Shown here: piece after piece, positions 37,201 through 47,866 of the stretch
Position numbering within the stretch: position 1 is the first letter of the stretch
How the letters are laid out: each line of letters opens with the position of its first letter
From: Ficedula albicollis
Lineage: Eukaryota; Chordata; Aves; Passeriformes; Muscicapidae
Assembly: GCF_000247815.1 (NCBI RefSeq)
Contig: NC_021680.1
Coordinates: 1,178,001-1,242,000 of the forward strand
DNA: 64,000 bases
Direction of reading: 5' to 3'
Notes under the pieces: model-generated
The model's database searches: none
Told to the model about the DNA's origin: nothing
The model's input: the letters and a program-made list of their open reading frames with translations, nothing else
Program-made: the position numbers and the translations under genes

Positions 37201-37507
37201 TTGGTTAGTCCTAAGCCTTCCATGGCATGTTATAATCAAAATTAGATCAATTTATTCGCAGTCTAGAAAACTTGGTACTTGTGGCTCAGGCACTGAAACA
37301 CCCTAATGAAGAATGCTGTCATTCTGGTAAGGCTGTTCGGCCACTGAGAAAATTATTTGAATATTAGAAAGTTGTAGAATCTCAGCAGGAGATGTGGAAG
37401 AAGAGATTTATAAGTGCCAAAATGTTGGAGTGAAAAGTCTGTTCACAGATTAATTCAGAGTTTTTGATTCAAAGATTTATGTATAGAAGCCTTTGAGCTC
37501 AGAAAAA

Positions 37508-37639
37508 CAACAACAACAACAGTGAAAACCAATTTTGTGAACCTGTGAAAACCAATTATGTGAACCTAGTGCCAGAGCTGTGCAGTTTTCACAGTGAAAA
37601 CCAATTTTGTGAACCTAGTGCCAGAGCTGTGCAGTTTTC
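37508..37639. repeat. (CAA)n microsatellite followed by nested GTGAAAACCAATT repeats
   Basis: A CAA trinucleotide tract (37508-37520) leads into GTGAAAACCAATTNTGTGAAC units starting at 37522, 37545 and 37594. The spacing is 23 and 49 bp; the last two also share the CTAGTGCCAGAGCTGTGCAG segment. This looks like two successive duplication events of different length. Confidence 0.88.
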
Positions 37640-38059
37640 CATGTGTATAGTAAGAGTCATTCCAGTGGCCTGCATTACAAAAAGCAAATAGGAACCAGGA
37701 ACATTAAATTACAATGAAGCTTTCATTCCCTTCATGTTAACAAAGCCGACTTGCTGTTAGCAAGGCTGTGTGCATCAGCAGAGAATGAGCTGCCCTGGGG
37801 GACTGTGTAAATATGGAATACAAATCCAGCTGAGCACGGGGATGGAAAGCTGACATGTGTTTCAAGCAATGACGGATTAATGCTGGCAGGAAACACTTTC
37901 CTTGTGTGGAGCTTTTCATTTTATGGAGAAGCACCATGATTAACTGATGCTTTTGAGTGAAAAGGCAAGAAGCTCTAGCAGTTTGGATTTCATGGCAGTG
38001 TCATGTTGGAGTCAGGTCCAATATAACTGCAGAAGACCACAGCTTAAGGCTGTGGGAAA

Positions 38060-38450
38060 ACCCTCGCAGTAGTGGTGAGTGAAAAACCACCCCCAGAATC
38101 CTCCAGTTCTAGTATGTTCATAATTGCCAGAAAGTTCTCTACTTCCCTTGTTATCATTGGTTCCTTTTTGCTGCAATAATTTTAATATTTGTAATTGCCC
38201 TTCCCTATTGGACCTCCTCCCTAAACTCCACCCTAATTCCTGCCCTCCTCCAAGTTTATAAATATCCCTGCCGTGCCCGAACACCTGCATTTGTCCATTT
38301 GCCCTCGTGGGTGGAAGTAGGGTGTCTGTACCATCTTTCCCAGTTCATTCAGTACAAACTGTTGGGCTTGCTGTTTGTTGTTTTCTAGTATTGAAGTTTT
38401 TTAGTTCCCGAACAATTGGGTCAGATTGTGTTTCCGCATAAAATCGCCAA
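38060..38450 (+). mobile_element. Possible solo-LTR-like sequence (uncertain)
   Basis: A C/T-rich, promoter-like stretch has TTTATAAATA at 38255-38264, then TCCCTGCCGTGCCCGAACAC and a CpG-containing tail with TTCCCGAACAATTGGGTCAG. The composition and the TATA placement resemble the U3/R region of an avian endogenous retroviral LTR. I could not define TG/CA ends, a target-site duplication or a primer-binding site, and there is no retroviral coding sequence around it. It could equally be an ordinary cryptic promoter. Confidence 0.25.
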
Positions 38451-39200
38451 GTTCAGTGCAGCCTCCAGCCCTAATGCCAGGCTAGGAAGGAGGATGGGAG
38501 ACTACAGTGTTACATACCTGTTGGGATATACAACTAAGATAGGAAGGCCCAATATGTTGTTTCCGTGAAACTCTAGAAATAAGTGTTCTTCAAGAGGAAT
38601 ATTTTGATCTGTAATCCATTAAAACTGCTTTGTGATTAAAATTTCCGTCTGAAAAGGACCTATTAATACTTTAGGACTACTTGGAAGTTTGCATTTTTCA
38701 ACTACCTTTCAAGTGTTGTGTCATCATATTTTTTGAGGCAATGCTGCCAATGAGTATAACAAATCCTTTATATATACTTCCTTTTTTTTTAAAGGACTCA
38801 TGAGCTATATCCTGGACTTTATTCCCTTTCCTTTTCTTTATTACTTTTTTCAGATAAAACATCTTAATTTTCGCTACATTACTTACTGCCTCCTCAAAGT
38901 AATTTCAGTTTCTGTTTGAAAAGGAGTTACAGTCCTCACTGTAATGAAATCTTACCTGATAGAGCTTTATAATTTACCTCCTCCTCTTTTGAGGCTTTAC
39001 ATCTCTCCACTTCTGTGAGTTACTTAACTTTAGTGTGTGTATACAAAGAGCCTAGACTCTTAAACTATTTTGAACTTGGTTTAAATGCTTTTTATTTCAA
39101 CTACTGGTCTAACATTTGTTCATTCCAAGTTCCAATGGATTTTAAATTAGGTTTTAAAATGTAGCCAGTTGTGCAAGTCCCCAGACAGATAAACTTACCT

Positions 39201-39470
39201 GGACAATGGCTTCAAATTGACAAGAGACAGGGTTAGGTGGGATATTAGGGAGAAATTCCTCCATGTGAGAGTGGTAAAGCCCTGGCACAGGTTGCCCAGA
39301 GAAGCTGTGGCTGCCCCAGACCTGGAAGTGTTCAAGGCCAGGTTGGATGGGGCTTGGAGCAGCCTGATCTAGTGGAAGGTGTACCTGCCTGTGGCAGAGG
39401 GATTGAATGAGATGATCTTTAATGTCCCTTCCAACCCAAAATACTCTGTGATTTCATGATAATTCTGTGA
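39201..39470 (+). mobile_element. CR1-type LINE 3' fragment
   Basis: About 270 bp of CR1 3' region. Typical phrases are GGGATATTAGGGAGAAATTC, GGCACAGGTTGCCCAGAGAA, TTCAAGGCCAGGTTGGATGG and GATGATCTTTAATGTCCCTT, then CCAACCCAAAA and a decayed ATTCTGTGA terminal repeat. It is 5'-truncated with no ORF and in the same orientation as RALGPS2. Confidence 0.95.
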
Positions 39471-40933
39471 CCTTCTAGGTTTTCAGTTAATCTATGGCAT
39501 AGATTAGAATAACTGACATTAGACTTGTAGTGGAATTTTATTTATAAAGCAACTGTATTCCCATGCAGAGAACGTTCTTATCTGCTCTTAATTTGCTCGT
39601 GATACCTTCAAAATTGTTACCAGTAACTCTTTCCTTGTTGAACCAGAGTTCCAGGATTGTAATACTAAAGCAATAGTTCTAAAATGAAACAAGAGTAACT
39701 TGATGCTTAATGTTGTGCATCTGCTTTGTGGCATTATGTAGTGGGTTGACATGACACATTAGCATGAAGAATATAAGTATTTTAAAAGTGTAGATTAATT
39801 GTAATTTTTTCAAGCCACAACAATCTCAAGAATGTTTTCTTGTTTCTAGTAATGCAATTAAAGAGAGATCAAAGTTGTTGTGCTAATAAAGAGGTTGGAA
39901 TGGGGATTCACAAGACCAGGAGGAAGATGCATTTGATGAGGATGAGCATATACTGAATTAGACTTCCTGGGCAGAGAAGTGAGGTAAAGCACTGCAGAGG
40001 GTGAGAGTGCAGGGATTCATGGAAGAGTCTCTGTTGGACTCAAGGAACTGGGAAGAGAAGACCTGGCAGCCGAAGACATGAGAGCAACTGAATGAATTAG
40101 GAGTTGGGGCATGGATGGGACTGCCTGAGCAAGCAAGGAAAAGTGAATTGCCTGGGTCTACTAACAGGTAAAAAAGAAGGCCAGGGAGAAAGGAAGCTTG
40201 TGATTTGGAAATAGGTTGGATTGAATGGATGAGTAGGACCTGGAACTGAGAGAAGCATGAGAAGAAGAAAATACTACTGTGACCAGGTGAATGAAAACAG
40301 TGGGGTCAAGGAGCTGTCAGGAGAGGGACTGGTGTAGCAAAGACAAGGTCTCTGAGGCCTAAGCTACCTGTCAATCTGCGAATAACACCTGAAACAGGAA
40401 AACACCATAATTTTGAACATGTTGTTGATAAATGAGCATGGCTGCCCAATTCTGGGCACTTGTTTGTTGAATTTACATCCTCACTTGATCCACTTACTTC
40501 ATCAGGTCATTGTATTTAATTATAGAGTTGTGTTATCTTGTCCCCAAGACTCATGTTATGTGTAATCACAGTGTACTGTAATAATTACTGCATGCTAACT
40601 GTGAATAGCACAGGCAAGTTCAATTCTTCTATTTGTGAACAGCGGAGGGAATAATTTTGCTTTTATTAATAATAATTTTTGAACTATACTGTACATTCAA
40701 ATGTGCATTAATGTGGTGAGGAATGCTGATGGAATCGTGCAGTGCAGGTTAGATATCTAACAAGCTTTTGGAGATTGATATTCCTTTTAATTTGTTTAGA
40801 ATGTCATTCATTGTCTTAAGTTCTGTTTTCTCTAGTTTCATACAGCCTTTGTTAATTTTCTTAATCTTGTGAAGTGCTCTGCTTCATTTGAAGTTACCTA
40901 GTCTTTAACAGTGTCAGAGAGAGAAGCTGCCCT

Positions 40934-41053
40934 GCTGGGTGCTTGTTCTGTGCAGATCTCGTTTCAATTCCATTTTCATCTCTGTTTGTATTCGCTGGGT
41001 GCTTGTTCTGTGCAGATCTCTTGTTTCAATTCCATTTTCATCTCTGTTTGTAT
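40934..41053 (+). repeat. Two-copy 60-bp duplication abutting a RALGPS2 splice acceptor
   Basis: GCTGGGTGCTTGTTCTGTGC at 40934 recurs at 40994. Each copy carries the pyrimidine-rich TTTCAATTCCATTTTCATCT tract. The right copy ends about 6 nt before the exon at 41060, so the intron has two polypyrimidine tracts in tandem and two decoy GTGCAG sites. Only the right copy runs into TTTCCAG; the left runs into TTCG. Confidence 0.94.
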
Positions 41054-41059
41054 TTCCAG

Positions 41060-41165
41060 TTCAAATCCACGCCTAGTAAGAGCGTCTCAGTGGTGGGCTG
41101 GATGGTGATGATGGCAGATGATCCTGAGCATCCAGATCTCTTCTTATTGACTGATTCTGAGAAGG
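41060..41165 (+). CDS. RALGPS2: RALGPS2 exon: PH domain
   Basis: A 106-nt exon after TATTTCCAG with donor GTAAGC at 41166. It reads [20 protein letters not shown] then [15 protein letters not shown] and one base of glycine. [14 protein letters not shown] is highly characteristic of the RALGPS2 PH domain (RALGPS1 has a different MVQLPDDPEHPD version). The acceptor lies beside a recent duplication. Confidence 0.97.
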
Positions 41166-42357
41166 GTAAGCAGTGCACTGATTCCCAGAATAAACATTTT
41201 CTTTGCTGAGGGCATTTGTCAGCAACTAAATGAGCAAGTGACAGGTGACATCCTTCCAGTTTCAGCTGCTCTCCAACATATCCTCTTTTTACATTGGATG
41301 GGAACAATAACCCATGGAGAATCCTTAGTCTTCATTGAGTTGCAAGAATTCTCCAAACTCTTAACAACCCCAGATGTGATTGTAATTGGAAGTATTCATC
41401 TGTATTCATTTAAACTGTATTTAGAACACTTTGAGGTATTTTCACATGTGTGAAAATGTAAGTAACAATAAAAAAAAAAGATTCAGCTAACAGTAGGTGC
41501 TTGAGCAGTCCTTTCTCTCCAAATTTAAACCAAAACCCAAACCATCTGTTCAATGTAGTGCCATTACAAAGGAAAGCTCCTCAGATTTTCACTGTTAGGT
41601 TGAGAAACCTGTGGATTTCCATTACTCCCAACACAGTGCCTGCTTTCAGCTAAAACACTGAAGAAAATGTTACTTTTCCATAGCACTTCAAATTGTGCAG
41701 AAAGAACATTATTAGAAGTTCTGATAAAGGAGCTTAAAATTATTTATTGCTTTGTCTGCTTCAAGTCTTAACAGGTTTTATTTCCAAACATCTCTCCTAG
41801 CACGACTGCTATGAGGTATAAATTGTGAGTGCTTGTCACCTTAAACTCTGCAACAGCAATCTGAAATATTTTTGTAACACTTGACCTTCCTGAACCCAAA
41901 CAAGCACTGTGTAACTCCAGCCACTGAAAATACTGGTCTGAAATGTACCAATACATTTAGGAGTGATTTTCAGATAATTTCAGATGTAGCTTTCCAGGGT
42001 GCATTTCAATGATATCTTGCACTTCATTAAAAAAATCATGATACAGCAAACAAATTGCAGTAATGGCAGTGAACAAAACCACTTTTGTTTTGAGGGATGT
42101 TTTGTTCTTTCCTAGTTGACACAGGAATTAGTTGAAATCTAGAATGTTTGAAAGGAAGAGAGGCAAGCTGAAACTTCTCTTCAATAGGCCAAGCAATTTC
42201 AGCTATTCCAGACAATGTGTAAAGTTATATGGACCATCTACTAGTAAATCTTCTCATAATATTTCAATTTAGAGGTACTTGAATATGGGTAAGATTTAAG
42301 TGTTTAAAAAGGAGCGCTGTTTATGTTTCTTCATCAGTTTTTTTTTCTCTTTCTTAG
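41166..42357 (+). other. RALGPS2 intron
   Basis: A 1.2-kb AT-rich intron between GTAAGC and TTTCTTAG. I see no recognisable feature in it. Confidence 0.88.
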
Positions 42358-42449
42358 GAAATTCGTATAAATTTCAAGCTGGAAACAGAATGAATGCCAT
42401 GCTCTGGTTTAAACACCTGAGTGCTGCCTGCCAAAGCAACAGACAACAG
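42358..42449 (+). CDS. RALGPS2: RALGPS2 exon: C-terminal helix of PH domain
   Basis: A 92-nt exon after TTTCTTAG with donor GTGAGA at 42450. It completes glycine and reads [20 protein letters not shown] then [10 protein letters not shown]. The tryptophan in AMLWFKHL is the invariant residue of the PH C-terminal alpha-helix. Confidence 0.97.
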
Positions 42450-44231
42450 GTGAGAGCAAGACAATGATAAGGAATGATTTAAGAGCTTAGAGCTGATGGA
42501 TCTTCAAGCTGACCAAGCTGTCACTCAGGGCTTTGTGTGCTCCCTGAGCAGCCACTCCACCTGTTTCACGTGACTAATTTGCCTTGGCTTTTCTGTTTGG
42601 CCCTTTGGAAACAAGTCCTCAGAGTTTCTGGGGTAATGAAGAAAGATTTGGGGCTACCCTGAGACTAATTTAAAGCAATTGGGGTAATGCAAGAAATGCT
42701 CTAAAATATCTGTCTGAGTGGCAGTATTTTTGTCTTGCCCGTTTGAAAAAGGCTATTGCAAAATTATATAGAAAGCTGTAAACTACAGCATTCAATATAG
42801 ATTCCAGATAACTCTCCTAAAGTGCTTTTTTTCAGGTCATAGATATACATATTTTCTGCTGTATTTTGTATTCCTAAAATGTATGGGAAGTAGTTTAGCC
42901 CTTGGTACATTTTCCAGTCTTTGAAAGCAAAAGTAGCATTTTCCATGAATCAAAAGGGAAGAGAAGACTCCTCCAGCCTGTATTAAATGCTGTTCTTGTA
43001 TAAATTCTTACTGACCTTTTCAATCAGCAAAATCCTTTTTAAGCTACTTTGTCTCCTTGAACTCTTCCTTTTCTTTACACGTTTGTTTATGGAGTTCCCA
43101 GAGCAGAAATCCTACTGAATTTCAAGGGGAAACAAAAAGGCTTTTCCAGATCCTTCTGTGCTTTCCTGTTCAATTCTGCCTCAGAGGGATCTTAAGAAGT
43201 TAGGAGGGCTGCAGAAGCTCGTCTGAAGGTATTTGAGACAGTGCAAAGGAGATAAATTGTCTTCCTGGCTGGAGAAATTTGAGATAGTAGCTAATAGTGG
43301 CAAACAGTTGGCAAGTAAGTGGTGAAAAACCATCCCCTGAAGACAGCTCTGGTTCAGGAAGGGTTGGCAATACTGTTTATTGCTGTTAACAGTGTAACTG
43401 CCTTAGAAAAATTGAATGTTTAAATCTGTTTTCAATGGAATATGAACACCTAGTCTAATAGTAACAGCTGAATAATAGCAAGAACTATTTTAATAGATAG
43501 TTTGTGATTTTAGTGGTGCGGCTTTAGCCCAGTTGAGCATTCTTGCTTCTACAGGTAAATGATAAATGCAAAGCAAGAAATGATTGATTCATGCAGACCA
43601 AGCTGACGATTTATTGACAATTATTAGCAATGTGGTGGCTCTTTAATAACCTGGCTAAACAAGAGATGTTGCTGTCAGACAGATTCCTGATGGAGAGAAA
43701 ATGGGGATATAAACCAATGTATTGCACACATTAGCTTTAGTCTTCATGAAAGGGAGTGATAGCTGCAACAGGCATTCAGGTTTGCTATGGGAAAAGCCCA
43801 AACAAGTGTTCATGCATCATTTTTTAAATTAGTTTTAAAAAGTCTTAAGGGCCTACATCAATCTCGCAATTCTGTGTGCCAAGAATTTTCTAGCTGGGGC
43901 TCAGGTGAGAGGTTTCTCCTTGTCTAGTAGAGCTGAGACTTGTCATGTTAAGGTTGTTTTGCTGACAGCTTAAATCTTAAATGTCATCAAAATTAGGAAG
44001 CTCTATGGCCTTACAAGAAAATTATAAATCTCATAGCAGTTTAATATTTTTATTTATACCTGGGGTTTCTACAGCTCTAAGTAAACTGCTGGATGATGGA
44101 TGCAGTCCTTTTCCTCTTTTTTGAAGACAGAATGATGTGCATTTCAACAAGGTGTCTAGTCTGTGAAATAGTTGAACACAAGTACTACTACCTGAAGTAA
44201 ATTCTTCTATCATTTATATTTTTGTTTTCAG
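42450..44231 (+). other. Last RALGPS2 intron
   Basis: A 1.8-kb AT-rich intron ending in TTTTGTTTTCAG. No repeat or exon is recognised. Confidence 0.88.
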
Positions 44232-44261
44232 GTTCCTGCCAACTTGATGACCTTTGAATAG
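44232..44261 (+). CDS. RALGPS2: RALGPS2 terminal coding exon and stop
   Basis: After TTGTTTTCAG the last coding segment reads VPANLMTFE and TAG (44259-44261), the conserved C-terminus of both RALGPS paralogues. It enters in phase 0. The exon continues as 3' UTR. Confidence 0.97.
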   Translation, partial: VPANLMTFE

Positions 44262-45847
44262 CAGGCAAATTCAAAACAATAAAAAAAGGACAATTTGAAC
44301 CACCTCATAATTGAGAACAAGGTCCTGATGAAAAACGTGCCAGCTGTATTCTGTGCCAGAACAGAACCTATCAACGCAATCTCTGAACTCTGGAGCCCTG
44401 AACAAAACCACTAATGGTTGGGGAGTGGAGTCTCCCAAATTAAAAATGGAGTTGCAACATGAATTGCCATGGACCATGCTTCGTTATGTTCTCAGAATTG
44501 ACCTGTGGAAACCACTGCCTTAAAGAGTGAAAGGAAAAACAACATGAAACACCAAATAGTGTGTGTGAAACTTCTGGCGGTGCTGTGCTTGAGTTAAATA
44601 GATTTAGCTAGTTTTGAGTTTCTTTTAACTTTATACTAATTTTGAAAATAACTCACCTTTTTAGGCATTCTTAAGAAAACAGGTAAACTGGTATTTAAGA
44701 GTTGTATCAACAGTGTGTATGAACCAGGTAAAAGGTACTACATGTTCTGGAGATGTTGTTTAGGCTATACCAGGAGTCCTGGAGAGGAGATTGTCCCAGG
44801 CACATGTAGCCTGGAGCAGTGTTATTTCTCTCAGACCTGTAAGTATAAGAAATGTAACACAACTGCAAGTTCAGAGAAGCACTGAGCTTGCACACTTTGG
44901 TCCTGTATGGGAGCCAGACTCCGACAGTGGCACAGAGGCTGAGCCAAAAATCAGTTTGGTACGTTTTGTCCTAATTCCTGGTTAAAAACACGTGTTTTGG
45001 GGAGGGGTGTGTGTATGAGACAAAACTAAAAGCACTGTTGGGTCAGAACTGAGTGTTTTCGTCCCATTTGTTTCTATGCCTGTGACTCATACACAGAAAG
45101 CTGAATGACAAAACAGCAACACCCGGGTACAGCTCACTGAGATGTTTGACTTTGGGTATCTGCTAATTATCAGTTAGGGACCACTGTTAGTGTGTGGCGT
45201 TTCGTAATATCACTTCAGATGGACATTTTAAAAAGATAGAGGCACAATTTCCAGCTTTCATGTTCTCATTTGGCAATAATTGATTTTAGTATCTGTCTTG
45301 GTCAAAGTAGTTGACGTTGTGTGGTGTTGATAACATGGCCTAAAGCAGACCTTACATACAGAAGCTCTTTTGATCTTCAGGCAATTAACTAATTTATTAG
45401 AAGGTAGGATAATCCAAGGAGAGAAAAGGTGTGGGGCCATCAAAATTCCACCCTTGACAGGAATCATTCTTGGTCACTGAAATTACTCACAGAGAAAAAC
45501 ATAATGGTTGTAAAAAGGGAGCTGTGCTTTATGTGTGTGTTTGATGCTTAAGACTTTGATTCTTGCTTTATTGGGGTTTCCTTGACATCACCTAGTTTCC
45601 TGGGTGCTTTTCATTTCCTGGATGGTCTTTCTTTAATCTTCAAAAATATGATCTTTGTAAAGCAAGGAAACATTGTCCAAAATATGACTCTGATACTGGA
45701 ACTTTGAAGTCTGTGAAAAAGTAGTAACTGTTCCATTAACATTGTGGTTTAGTGACCATAAATATGCTTGCAGATTCCACCATGAATTCTCCTTTTTAAA
45801 CAGATACAAGCTACCTACCAGTCTGTTTCAGAGTTCTCTGACTATCT

Positions 45848-45853
45848 AATAAA
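45848..45853 (+). terminator. Candidate polyadenylation signal AATAAA
   Basis: AATAAA about 1.6 kb after the RALGPS2 stop, followed by GGTTTCTACTAGTAGTTGTT and T-rich sequence that could serve as the downstream GU/U element. It is the first well-formed candidate after the very proximal one at 44278. Confidence 0.4.
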
Positions 45854-47787
45854 GGTTTCTACTAGTAGTTGTTATTTTGAAAATGTATAGTTTGTTTCTT
45901 GCATCTGAGTAGAAGCCTATAAATTCACATTTGAGGGGTTTTTCTTTCCAGAGTCAAATTAGTCACGTAGTGGAAATTATTAATTTTTTGATTTCTGGCT
46001 GGCAAGAGGAAGGATAATCCAGTCTCACTGTAAACAGAACACAAAAACCTCAACCACTTGGTGATGTAAAGGGTAATAGGGTGGTTTATGTTTCCAAGAA
46101 TTGTTCTGAATTGGCTCTTGGTAGAAAGAAAAACAGTAGAATGATGCTTCTGTTGAAATGACACCACAAGGCTTATGAGAATTTGGCTCCCCTTGCAGTT
46201 CTTTTGTTGCTGTTTTTTATATAGGGAATGAATATTCTGTTCTGAAGTAATCTATTTTGGGAAGGGTTGCTTGTGCTGAATCCCTCTGGAATTCACACAT
46301 CTCCCAAGTTTACCCACGTTGGGTGCATAGTAAAGACAACATCCTCACAGCCAGCAGTGTTACTTAGTAGACTTTGCACAACTTGAGTTTGGTTTTTTTC
46401 TGTTTTAAAACTTACTTAATATGTGTTTCTTCTCAATAACTAAGTGTTTGTTTGGGGTTTTTTTAACAATTTGTGCCCCTTTTTTTAAGCATTGTGGATA
46501 ATAGCCTGTGGATTTTGAATTTTTAAATAAGCTATTCTAGATTCATTGCAGCATAACTGTATCTGTTCTTTTGTTAATGAAAGGAAACATGCAACTGGGA
46601 GCCACAGCCTGACAGACCAGCTTTGCTAAGGACAGAGCCAGGTCAGGACATGTCATTTATTACTGGATTCTTGCATTTTTCCAGCTGTTTTGAGTTAGGT
46701 TTTTATGGTAGTAGGATGGTGGAGAAAACAATTCACAAATCATCCTGTAATGAATTGTTGCTGTTACCAGCTTTCATTGTTCTTAGGCCTCCTACTCTTC
46801 TTGTTTCTGCCCTCAGATCTGCTGGGTTTTTGTGGAAGAGATTGAATATTGTGGGAGGAGTTTCTTAAAATGTGTAGCCAGAATAACTGGAGTGAGTAAT
46901 GACAACACAGGAAGTATTTTTGGCACTTGTTACAGTGAGTAGTTCAGTACTTTCCTGTTGTTCATGGCCACATAGTCCTACGGGGCAACACAAACACTGA
47001 CATTTCCAGAGCTTGAGATAAATGGTGCTCAGAAAGAGGTGCTGGGTTTGTTCCCTCAGGGAAAGCTGCCTCAGCTAAGCTGTGGAAAGATTCAGACAAG
47101 TCAAATGACACACTGTAAAGAATGTACTGATGCTCTTTTTTGGAAAAAAAAAAAGTTAAATAACTGAAACTATTGCTGAGAAAACAAGGAAAGCAGCAAG
47201 CTCATGGTGTTCAGGTAAGACTGTCATCCAGACTGCTTCAGACAGTTGGCAGTTTCTCTTTGATTTTCATTTGTAATGTGTTCCTCTAATTGTTTATATT
47301 GCTAATAACTGCTGAACCACTTCAGCTATTATTTGTCACTTTATCCCTTAATGTTTTGATTTTGAATCTAAAGATACCCCTTGCAGTTCCTTGTTTTGGC
47401 TGGATTTGAGCAAAAAACACTCTTCTAGCAAGATTTAAAATGTGAATATTAATTACCTGCTGAGTGATAACCAGTGTTTTAGCTAAACTAAAAGTTTTGG
47501 GAAAGATTTAGCAATGGGGAATGTCTGGTTTATGAAATATGTGCATTGCATTAAAAATATATAACATTGCACTGCTTAATGCTAACTTTTATCTAATTAA
47601 TCTGTGCTACTTTTGGCTAGGATTTTCAAACCTGAGTGCTATTCCAGTGTCCTTAGAAAGCAAATAATTTTTATAACTTTTATTTTTTAAAAATTCTGGT
47701 AGTTTGAATAAACATTGCTCACCCCAGACACTTTTTCATTTTCAAATGTGTATTTCATGCCAGAGGAGTATTACTCAAGCTATTATG

Positions 47788-47866
47788 ATTCATTAAGTAT
47801 TTAGGTGCACATTATAGGCATTAAAACTACAAATACTAAATGAAATCACATAAATACTTAATGAAT
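47788..47866. repeat. 20-bp inverted repeat (hairpin)
   Basis: ATTCATTAAGTATTTAGGTG at 47788-47807 pairs with CACATAAATACTTAATGAAT at 47847-47866. Nineteen of twenty positions are complementary, with a 39-nt loop. It may fold in RNA if the RALGPS2 3' UTR extends this far, or it may be the remnant of a small inverted-repeat element. Confidence 0.85.

Larger units (their letters stand above)
33228..41059 (+). other. RALGPS2 intron (7.8 kb) with CR1, LTR-like sequence and three duplications
   Basis: Contains two-copy duplications at 34094-34209, 37522-37639 and 40934-41053. It also has a (CAA)n tract at 37508-37520, an LTR-like stretch near 38.1-38.5 kb and a plus-strand CR1 fragment at about 39201-39470. 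No exon is recognised. Confidence 0.85.
12203..44261 (+). other. RALGPS2: RALGPS2 gene, 3' half (twelve coding exons)
   Basis: RALGPS2 encodes a Ral-specific exchange factor that loads GTP onto RALA. The family is recruited to membranes by a C-terminal phosphoinositide-binding PH domain and has a PxxP motif for SH3 adaptors. Twelve exons here, all bounded by AG/GT with matching phases, join into one frame of about 380 residues plus a stop at 44259-44261. This corresponds to roughly residues 202-583 of the human protein as I recall it. In order they give the RasGEF C-terminal end, the proline-rich linker, the serine-rich linker, the PH domain and the C-terminal NLMTFE. The exons before GIYLSDL are absent, so the gene starts left of the window and spans ANGPTL1. 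No frameshift or premature stop is seen, so the gene looks functional. RALGPS1 is the alternative, but residues such as IPMLPHVQ, the HGHRKCHSLGY segment and AFERNRLYHSLG fit RALGPS2. Confidence 0.97.
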
